Assembly (NCBI GenBank): GCA_001600175.1
Contig: BCJC01000009.1
Span: 372,001 to 436,000, forward strand
Direction: 5' to 3'
DNA length: 64,000 bases
From: Erythrobasidium yunnanense
Taxonomy: Eukaryota > Basidiomycota > Cystobasidiomycetes > Erythrobasidiales > Erythrobasidiaceae
This document shows, one piece after another, positions 55,574 through 64,000 of the stretch. The position numbers and the translations under genes were made by a program. The notes under the pieces were generated by a model. The model did no database searches, had not been told where the DNA came from, and worked only from the letters and a program-made list of their open reading frames with translations. How positions within the stretch are numbered: position 1 is the stretch's first letter; every line of letters starts with the position of its first letter.

Positions 55574-57799
55574 CTAAACGATCTGCCTGCCCTTCCGCTT
55601 GGCCTGCATCTGTCTCGCTAAGAAGAGCAGTCCGCATCCGAAGAACACGACTGTTCCTGCGAAGACTGATCCTTTCCACCAAACGAACGGTCCACTGCCT
55701 ATCAGTTCACCTATTTCACACGCCATCACCTTCAGCTTCCTTGTTTCCGGTCATATACGCGTGCAGAGACTTACCGACGATAGGACTACCGACAAGAGCT
55801 CCGATACTGAGCAGAGTGAAGGGCAGGCCTGTCGAGACAAGCGCGTCAACTACTCGAGCCTCTGTCTGAACTCAAAGACCACAGCCTCAACGCACCCATG
55901 CGCACGCCGATCTCTTGGATGTTTCGTGCAAAGCCTGCTTGGACACTCGGGATGAGGGAGACGTATGCTCCCGAGAAGAATCCGTAGAAGATCTGAAGAA
56001 GCTCGTCTCAATCTCGCCTTCTTGCAGATGCTAAAGAAAGAAAGAACGTACGGCAAAGCAGACTACTCCGGCATTACTGCCGCACGCCAGCAGCACGAAG
56101 ATGAGGACGCCGCACATGAAGATACTGGCGAGCTGTGTGTATTTGGAAGTTCATCAGCTTCTGCTTGCGGGCTGCGATGTTGGAAAGCGTACGACAAGGT
56201 TGATTGGCCCGTAGAGATCGGCCAGGAAGTTCGGCAGCTAGGAGGGAGACACTTTAGCTTTCCTACACTATCGACTGCAGGAGGTGGAGTGCACTCACGA
56301 CTCGGCCGAACACACTGCCAGCGTTGAGGATGGCCAGAGCGTAGTACGTAATATTCGCATCAACGTTGTAGGTGCTCGCGAATACTTGGATGTCTGTATA
56401 TCGGACGGTTCTGTTAGTATCAAGCTGAAATTGGGGCTGTACCATGAGAACACTCACAGAAGAGAGGAAAGAAGAGGCCTAGAATGACGAAGAAGAGCCC
56501 GGCGTTGGCAACGAGGTAAGGCACGTCGGTGAGGATTCCCTCTGTTGTTAACAAGCTTGTAAGTGATACAATTCCTGCGTGCGGTGTATGAAAGACTTAC
56601 TCATGTCCGGCTTGACTTGTAGATGAGCTGGCCTCAGCTTTCGTGGAGGCAGGCGGGTGGTAATGAGGAAATTGGCGATGATGAGGCAGCCGAGAATGAT
56701 GAATCTAAGTTAATTCCTACTCAGCGTTCTAGCTCATTCTGTTCTGAACATAGGAACATACGCGCTAGCACGGACACCCCAGGCGAAGCCCGTCTTTCCC
56801 AGAAACAGTTTGTTGAGCACTGTTTGCGTAACACTCGTCAGTATAGAGGCTTGATCCTAGTAAAGGCATACACGCACTGATAGGGAAGACAATGCCGCCG
56901 ACGGAGGATCCCGAGACGACGATACCGGTCGCGAGGGCTCGGCGCTTTTGGAAGTGATGCGCTACAGCCCCGACAGCTGGTAGGAACATGATACCTACTC
57001 CTATGCCCATTCCTAGACCTGATCGTAAATCATCGGTCAGTACGTATATGAGGCAGATCTCTCGTGCCCACGTACCTTGCGATAAGAAAATGGCATAGTA
57101 TGACTTGGAGATGGAGACCATGAAGAGTGAGACGACATAGATGATTGAGCCACTGTCGAATTTAGATTTAGTCGTGTAGTAGTATGATAAATTTGGAAAC
57201 GATCTTACGCGCCTAAGAGATACCGAAAGTATCCCTCGTCAAACAGCTTTCCAGCAATGAAACTCATGAAGAACATGAGAAAGAGCTGGAACGATCCAAC
57301 CCATGCTAGATCAGAACTGCTCTTGCCGGGCAAATAGTCTGTTCATTCGGTGTCAATACCTGCTGTAGCGTAGGCAGGAGGATCAAGACATACAGAGGAG
57401 GTAGTATTCTTGGAAGACTCCGAAACTGTTGACATAGCCGAAACTGACGAAGAGCACAAGCCAGGCGCCTGTCAAGAAATGTCAGGACATATGAAACCAG
57501 CATCGCGCATAGTACGCACCTAGCACGGTCGACCATGCTTTCAGACCACCATCTGCGACACAGACACATCAGCAAGCTGTCAGGAGGAACGGACGATGCG
57601 CAAAATGACCTGGGAAAGTAAAGGCAGCTGGAGGAGCTGCGGGAGGGCCAGAAGGAGCGCCGCTAGCTGGCGCGTTCTTCTCGATGTCTAGCTTGCCATT
57701 AGGACCAGCAGTCGGGGGAGAAGTCTCTTCATCTGCATGGGGAGGGGGATTGAGCGTAGCATCATCGGAGGCTCGAGGTGCCGGTTGTGCTGAAGCCAT
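55574..57799 (-). CDS. MFS transporter of the monocarboxylate (MCT/MCH) type
   Basis: Twelve-helix major facilitator, heavily interrupted by short introns. ATG 57797-57799 begins a Pro/Ala/Asp-rich cytosolic N-terminus (about 63 residues). DGG-type entry to TM1 follows (GGLKAWSTV...GAWLVLFVSFGYVNSFGVFQ on the minus strand near 57430-57550), the [D/E]G[G/S]xGW-like MCT signature. Later come GLGMGIGVGIMFLPAVGAVAHHFQKRRALATGIVVSGSSVGGIVFPI, an MFS loop with the KRR turn, and NAGSVFGRV. The last exon reads VVFFGCGLLFLARQMQAKR ending at TAG 55574-55576. About 470 residues. Substrate unknown; fungal MCH proteins include riboflavin and unassigned carriers. Confidence 0.82.
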
Positions 57800-58343
57800 G
57801 ATAAAATCGTATTAGAACTCAAGAGAGAAAGTATGAGATCAAGAAGCAAAGAAGCAACAGATGACAACCAATCTATATACACGGTCGGGCGTAACTCTTC
57901 TGATTCAGCCAAACTGCCTATTTCTGGCTCACCGCCGACGTCCGCCAATCTGCGCCCGATAGATGCGAAGCTATCCGACATTAGGAGCAACGATGCAGGT
58001 TGACTCCCGTCCAACATTTACGTCTTGCACATTGTAGCATCATCTATGAGGCATTGACCCAAGGGATTGCGATTTGGGCGGGCTGATGATAGACGGCAGC
58101 CTTTCTGTGCCAAAGTCTTTCGGTCAAAGCACCTACGAGCTTCGCTTTTTCCTCTCACCTATCCATTCACGTACTCTCTGTCTGGTCACAGAAAAGCTCA
58201 CTACTTTACGCGCACGCCAAACTCTGCAGGACAGGCTAATTTGGATCACACGCGCTGCTTCCGACGCAAAGCTAGTCCTTTCGACGCACTACCCACGGCT
58301 TTACGCTTTGCTCTTCTCTTTCCTACTCATTCACACAGTAACA
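57800..58343. other. Divergent intergenic region
   Basis: 544 bases between the MFS start and the Kre9-like start. No gene supported. Confidence 0.45.
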
Positions 58344-59084
58344 ATGAAGGCCGCTTTCATCGCAGCTGTGTCTGCAATCCTCTTCAGCAGCGTCTCTGCT
58401 GCCCCGCTCTCAACGCGCATAGTGGTCAATCCGCCTCTGACCTATCCCAACATCACCACTGTCTGGTACACTGGACAGAAGAACGTTACAGCGACGTGGT
58501 GCGTATCACCGTCGCCAACCGTGCGAATAAGCTAACATTGGCTTGCGACAGGGACGTCCCTTCATATGCGAAAGGCTACACTGGTCGTTTGCTGCTAGGC
58601 TATCTCGACAAGAATGACTCCTTCAATGAGCATCTGTTCCGTAGGTAGCTTCTCGGTAGTCTCCTAGAGAATGATGCTGACGTCCCGAACTTCGCAGGCA
58701 ATCCTTTGGCAGAGGGCTTCAACCTGACAGATGGACACGTATCATTCGATGTCCCTTGCGACAATGAGATCAAGGTGCGCACAGCGCACCTGGACCCACA
58801 CATTCCGAACTGATCTTTGTGCACCAGTCTCGCGCAACATACATTCTCGTCTTGATGGGAGACAGCGGCAACAAGGGCGATATGTTTACCATCCATCGGT
58901 ACGCTCTTCTCTCTACGGGCCAAGATGTAAGGCTGACAGTGATTTCGACTCCAGCAACGCGACTGCGTGCCCGAATTTCAAGCCCAAGAAACCCAAACCA
59001 ACCGAGCTTCCTCCTCCTCCAGCTTCTGCCCCTCCTACAGAAGCGGCTAGAGAGAACCGAAGACTCAATGATGAAGATGACTAG
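58344..59084 (+). CDS. Secreted Kre9/Knh1-like cell-wall protein
   Basis: ATG 58344 starts a clear signal peptide (MKAAFIAAVSAILFSSVSAA). The Kre9/Knh1 N-terminal-type domain (Ser-Thr-rich GPI-anchored family) follows. It has TTVWYTGQKNVTATW, a donor/acceptor pair, DVPSYAKGYTGRLLLGYLD, then NPLAEGFNLTDGHVSFDVP and TYILVLMGDSGNKGDMFTIH. After one more intron the tail is Pro/Lys-rich (KPKKPKPTELPPPP) and ends acidic NDEDD at TAG 59082-59084. No GPI-anchor signal is visible, so it is probably secreted or wall-associated. Four exons, about 190 residues. Exact role unknown; relatives act in beta-1,6-glucan assembly or wall adhesion. Confidence 0.8.
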
Positions 59085-59599
59085 CATGCCGCCAGGATCC
59101 TCCTTCTTCCGTACATAATCCGCCCGACCGACCCCAACTTGTAGCGGACATGGATCCTTGATTTCTCTGACTGTATAGCACATGTAGCTCTTCACATTCA
59201 TAATATTCTTGATTAATGCACATAGCCCTTCCATCTTAATAAAGCTAGTTTCTAGCTGGACCTCTTTACGCGTCATTCCGAAACCAGCAGACTCAGTATG
59301 AGTGTCCGTGAGGAGCTGATGAAGCCTTCTCGGCATTCACTATAAGCATTATGCACGGAATACCTACCTCCAGCTGCCATGTCACCGTTCAACGGCTAAA
59401 TGACGGTGATCACGCTAGTCGCTGTTTGTTTTGCTTGAGCGTGCCGTTTGCTTGAAGGGTTTTCTCTGCTTCGTTCGACCTCTTTGGCTTTGCTTCTCAT
59501 CAACTGCTTTGCTTCATCTTTACTATAATCTCTACTCCATAGCTTCTTGCGCAGAATACGCTCTTGCTGGTTCAAGCTGCAAATCCTTGCGCAAACATC
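59085..59599. other. Intergenic region upstream of the MscS channel
   Basis: 515 bases with no supported gene. The last 100 bases are pyrimidine-rich, as is common before start codons in this window. Confidence 0.45.
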
Positions 59600-62500
59600 A
59601 TGTCGGCATATCAAGACAGGCCTCAGCAGCCATCACCTCAGATACAGCAGAGTCAGCAGCAACAGCAACAGCAAGGCTACACGATCCGCCATGTTAATGC
59701 AGAGCAGACACCGCATGACGAGCAGCAGCAGCCCGTGTCACCCAACTTCCCTTATGGCGGCATTGCAGCTAGCTCTTACCACGGTCATCCAGATGCTGCA
59801 GCTGTGTCACAGCAACAGTCTTCCTTCACCGACCCTCGCCGTGCACCTGTGCCCGAAACAGCTCAGATGAACGGGTCATACAACATGTATCCCATCCCAG
59901 CTTCTCGCAGCGCACACCATATTCCAAAACAATCAGTCGACATGCCTGATTCGGAGCAAGATCACGGCGATGCGCTTTCCACCCACTCTCGTTCAGCTCT
60001 TCACACTCCTCAGCTTGGACAACACGCTCCTTCCGCAGACGATCATAGCGGACCACAGCATATAAGTCGTAAAGCACGCTTCAACTCTTCACAACTACCA
60101 CATGTTACGGGGAGAGACATGAATGGAACCGAGATCCGGCCTGTAGACTTCGCAGAGAAAGGACCTTCATCAGCGGATCAAAGACCTGTTCCGCCAGGCT
60201 ACAAGACACCTCCTACCTTTTCTCGCCAATCTAGTGGTTGGCAAACACCCCTTGGAAACGAGAGGAATAACCCTTATAGCCAACTCGGAGGAGTAGCCAA
60301 CAAATCAGAAGCATCTCTTCAGTTCGCCGAAGGTGATGCAGGGAAATCGAAATTCGCAAGGTTCTGGCTCATGCTCCTATCGACCAACATCGTCATACGC
60401 TGGCTCGTATTCATCGTCCCTGTGCTTATCCTCCTGTGGATTCCTGGGATCTGCGGAATTACTATCAACCCGACACCGAGAGTTTGGAGAGTCAGTCTCA
60501 TCAACTGGTCGATATGGCTCACTATCGCTTGGCTTGGATGGTGGGGCGGCATGATCGTAGCTATGCTGGCACCTCACTTCTTCAGACATACAGTCGGGGT
60601 GATCGCACCGGAAGCCCGTCACTACATCGATTACTTGGCTTGTGAGTTCCTCCGACCTCTCCTCAGCTGTGCAGAATAATTGAGAAAGTTCGACATAGCG
60701 CTCAAGAAGAGCTTGACTTCCTTCCTCTGGAGTCTGGCTATCTGGATCAGTTTCCAGCCGTATGTCCAATCTACGTCGATGCTGAGCAGATACTAACTCG
60801 GTGCGATCATAATAGCCTCATACTCTCGCAAGGTCCAGCAGATCGCAGCACCGGGACAGGTCTCACCCTTTCACAGATGACAAAAGGTCTTTTCGCAATC
60901 TGGCTATGCTCCATCATTCTTCTAGTCGAAAAGTTCATTATTCAGATCATCGCCTACAACTTCCACAAAACAAGCTATGCGGACCGCATCGCCGAAAACA
61001 AGTTCGCCATCCGAAGTTTGGTTACTCTATACCTGAATTCCCGCGATATTGGGAGAAGCGATACCATGGATGGTGGATTTAGAGATCACAAAGATAGAAT
61101 AGACCCTACGAAACTCCTCAAGAAGGGCTTGAAGTCAGCTAGGAAGGTAGTGCAGGGCACATCAACTGCGTTAGGGACGGTAGCAAGTGAGATCGTCGGA
61201 GAGAGGGTTCTGCAAAGTAACAGCCCGCAGTCAATGGTTACACAAGCTCTTTCGTCGGCAAACAAATCACGGCAATTGGCTAGGAGAATCTTCTTCAGCT
61301 TCACACCCTCGAGTAGACATGTTTTGCTACTTAGCGACATAGCACCCTTCTTCCCAAATCAGGACAAGCTTGCCGAGGTGAGTCGCTTCCCAGCACTGAG
61401 CTTATGCAGTATGCAGGCTGATTGTCGTGTCTAAATAGGTCTTCGCTATTTTCGACAAGGACGGCAACGGAGACGTCAGTCTGGAAGAGATCGAAATGGC
61501 ATGCCTCGAAATCCACCGCGAGAGACTGAGCTTGTCGAGCTCGATGCGAGATCTAGACAGTGCCGTCGGAAGGTTGGACCAGATCCTGATGTCCGTCTAC
61601 TACGTCGTCGCCATCCTCCTCTTTATTGGTCTTCTGTCAATCAGCTTCTCCGGCTGGCTCACTAGCGCATCTGCCTTTGTCCTCGGTCTATCCTGGCTCA
61701 TCGGCAGTACTTCCCAAGAAGTCCTGGCTGCTATCGTCTTCCTGCTCGCTAAGCATCCCTACGACGTAGGCGATCTGGTGATGATAGATGGATACGAAGG
61801 TGGACACGTTGTCAAAGAGATCATGCTGCTCTCTACGGTTTTCAAGAAGACAGACGGAAATATCGTGCAGATCCCGCATACCGTCCTCAATGCGAAAGCG
61901 ATTCAGAACTATCGAAGAAGTGGACCTACTTCCGAGACGATATCGTGGGACGTAGACTTCGGCACTACGTTCGAGCAAATCGAAGCGCTCCGCGAAAGAA
62001 TGCTCGAATTCCTCGAGCACGAAAAGCGAGACTACAATGCCAGCTGTGATATCACGGTCGATAGCTTCAATGACCAGACCAAACTCACTTTGAAGACCTC
62101 TATTCCCTACAAGAGCAACTGGGCAAATGCTGCTCTCAAAGCTCAGAGACGGAACAAATGGATCTGTGCTCTGAAGATCGCTCTAGCCCAGCTGTCGATC
62201 TTTGGTCGTAAGTCTCAGTCCCGTATCATGGATACATCCGCTAATCGCATTGTTTTCAAGCCGCTGGCGCTGGCAACCCGTCACCTGCGCCTGCTGACCC
62301 GACTATAATCAAGCTCGTCAATCCGGAAGCCGCTCCTTCGTACAGGTCTGGCGCCTCACCAACGCCTGGCCCATCTCCCACTTCTGCAGCTGCAACTGCA
62401 CCACAGACTAGTCCCGCTTCAACAGGACCTCGACCCAGCTTGTCCGGGCAAGTGAACCGCCTTGATCTGACAGACCGAGGTGCAACGCTACGCAACGAGA

Positions 62501-62700
62501 CGGCAGACGTCTTTGACTATCAAGGAGATGCAAATAGGGAGGATCACCTCGCTCCAAGCGAAGCAGCTCATGCTGCTGAAGTTCAGCTGCGACACCGCAA
62601 TACCGCTCTAGACGATACGCCAAGCGCAGCAGGAGCTAATCTCAACAACTTTAGACAGCGAGATCTGGAGCTGGGTAACTTGCGACAGCCCAAACCGTAA
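59600..62700 (+). CDS. EF-hand mechanosensitive ion channel, MscS family (Msy1/Msy2-like)
   Basis: Fungal MscS-like channel of the ER or internal membranes, linked in fission yeast to calcium control under osmotic shock. ATG 59600. The first 250 residues are Gln/Ser/Pro-rich and disordered. TM helices include FWLMLLSTNIVIRWLVFIVPVLILLW, WSIWLTIAWLGWWGGMIVAML, SFLWSLAIWISFQ and FAIWLCSIILLVEKFIIQII. An EF-hand VFAIFDKDGNGDVSLEEIEM precedes the pore region (ILMSVYYVVAILLFIGLLS, then SAFVLGLSWLIGSTSQEVL). The beta domain follows (HPYDVGDLVMIDGYEGGHV). A long Pro/Ala/Ser tail ends at TAA 62698-62700. Introns near 60642-60696, 60758-60813, 61378-61438 and 62207-62260. About 950 residues. Confidence 0.9.
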
Positions 62701-63312
62701 TTCACATGCTAGATAAACCAACTGCTAGAACTTTTATTTCTTCTTTCGCGCACAGAAACTCTGGTAGTAAGCTGCTTTCTCTTATGTAAATCTAGAAGTT
62801 CAGCATTACAGCATTCGTTCTACTTGCTTTCTTACATCTCGTTCATTCGTCTACAGCGGGGTTTACGCACGGCCTTCCGGCTATCTGTCTGGGACGTCAT
62901 CCTTCTCTTTTGCCGATTCGACAATCTTCGTGATTCGTTCGCCGGCATGTTTATTGCTCTTATAAATTTAATCAAATCTGCCGGGGCTGCACCCTGTCGT
63001 TCCACCTTTGGAAGACACCCACAGCGCTGATGTTTCCGAGTTTTTGATGAAAGTCTAATAATCATATCGCTTTCTCTGTCCTTTCTCTTTCTCCTCTTTC
63101 CTTCTCCCTTGAGAGCTGCTTATACGCCTTTCAGCTCTTCAGATTTCTCTAAAGGCGCGGCGCTCTGTCACAAGGCAGGCATACCAGAGCTCAGCTTGGA
63201 CGATTACGTTATACCGGACCGCCTCGAGCCTAGAAAGCTGGAAGGTCCATCTACTTTGCAACAGCGACATTCATAGACACCGTTCTTTCTCCTTGGTGCA
63301 TCTCCTGCGCCA
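62701..63312. other. Intergenic region
   Basis: 612 bases without a supported gene or RNA. Pyrimidine-rich runs at about 63065-63115 are probably leader sequence of the peptidase gene. Confidence 0.45.
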
Positions 63313-64000
63313 ATGCCTCCCGCTGGCCAGCTTGTTCTGAACCAAAGACAAGGCAATACTCTCACAGCTGCGAATGGGTACAACGACGAGGGAGCTCGTG
63401 CGAACGCGCCCGCATTGGAAGAACCTCTCAAAGTCTTGATCACTGGATTCGGGCCATTTAGTGGAATCCTCGTAAATCCGTCATGGCAGGCTGCCAAAGG
63501 TTTGCACGGGCAAATCATGTCGAGGAGAGACGGGAGATTCGCACGGATATCGTGTGTTGAGGTGCCGGTTGTATACGAAGCCGTCCTCGACATCATCCCG
63601 AAAGCGCATGGGCTGGATCTACCTCATTCGCAATCGCAGTCGCAATACGACTGTTTCGTCCACGTTGGAGTAAGCCCTTCAAGGCCGTACGTCTCGCTGG
63701 AGAAGCGGGCCAGGCGGTTTCAGTACGATAAGCTGGACGCAGCAGGTCAAGCTTGCCGATCAGCGATAGACGAAACACAAGGACGGCTTGTATATGGCCT
63801 GGTCGGGCCAGAGTGGGATAGTACGGGAACAAAGGACGACCTAGGCTGCTCCCTTGATCTGGAAGAAATGGCAGCGCGATTGCGTACAGTGCAGCAAGTC
63901 GACACTCGGATATCGACAGACGCCGGTATGTAACGATGACAGCATTCCGATAACAAGTTCGAGGAACTGAATACTCATTGGCACAGGTCTCTTCCTCTGC
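63313..64000 (+). CDS. Pyroglutamyl-peptidase I (3' end outside window)
   Basis: Cys peptidase of family C15 that removes N-terminal pyroglutamate. ATG 63313 starts a 35-residue lead before the fold, KVLITGFGPFSGILVNPSWQ, the family's N-terminal motif. RISCVEVPVVYEAVL holds the catalytic Glu, then FVHVGVSPSRPYVSLEKRA. An intron at 63926-63986 (61 bases) completes a Gly codon and opens the next exon GLFLC. The TGC at 63998-64000 corresponds to the catalytic Cys of the AGLFVCN motif, so the window stops on the active-site codon. The catalytic His and the C-terminus lie beyond. Cytosolic by family. Confidence 0.88.

Noticed and set aside
1-64000. tRNA, rRNA, CRISPR and mobile elements
   Set aside because: Read for A/B-box-like tRNA signals, terminal repeats and transposase or polymerase motifs on both strands; none was convincing by eye.

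Overview
The window is nuclear DNA from a compact fungal genome, most likely a basidiomycete. Almost every gene is cut by very short GT-AG introns (about 32 to 75 bases, with CTGAC/CTAAC-like branch sites). Genes lie on both strands about every 1.6 to 1.7 kb. The gene set (coronin-7, a stand-alone coactosin, an EF-hand MscS channel, Nar1, Mia40) is that of a filamentous or dimorphic basidiomycete. The sequence alone does not settle Ustilaginomycotina versus Mixia-like Pucciniomycotina. I saw no transposon, LTR, rRNA, tRNA or CRISPR.

Layout. 0-5 kb: DNA repair, with the 3' part of MSH6 and a convergent APE1/ExoIII endonuclease. 5-9 kb: coactosin, RRG9/neugrin, and mitochondrial Met-tRNA formyltransferase. 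9-12.4 kb: coronin-7. 12.8-14.9 kb: a Ser-rich tail-anchored protein of unknown role. 15.4-16.3 kb: two diverged tandem copies of a six-cysteine zinc-cluster gene that look damaged. 16.7-19.3 kb: a WW-domain protein and proteasome subunit Rpn7. 19.4-26 kb: an RsfS/ATP25-type protein, an arrestin-like adaptor, the mitochondrial phosphate carrier, an unknown gene and MIA40. 26-30 kb: a cytochrome P450 and an unknown signal-peptide membrane protein. 30.8-38 kb: a SNF2 ATPase, a single-exon unknown, an IQ+BAG co-chaperone and a NodB-fold deacetylase. 38.5-45 kb: an intradiol dioxygenase, an aldo-keto reductase, a small secreted protein, two tandem GNATs and a small DUF4536 membrane protein. 45-55 kb: NOP2, an acetate transporter, tRNA isopentenyltransferase, a coiled-coil protein and NAR1. 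55.5-64 kb: an MFS transporter, a Kre9/Knh1-like wall protein, an MscS channel and the 5' part of pyroglutamyl peptidase.

How they fit together. Most genes are unrelated housekeeping neighbours, but there are themes: mitochondrial function (RRG9, FMT1, RsfS, phosphate carrier, MIA40, DUF4536 protein), two actin regulators within 7 kb, and translation or ribosome maturation (NOP2, MOD5, RsfS). Several pairs are divergent across only about 60 to 160 bases, which implies shared bidirectional promoters. One convergent pair has stop codons 20 bases apart. I found no convincing new multi-gene system. The most unusual pieces are the zinc-cluster tandem, the small secreted protein with dibasic sites, and several uncharacterised membrane proteins. 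Exon boundaries were worked out by hand and are approximate where I say so.
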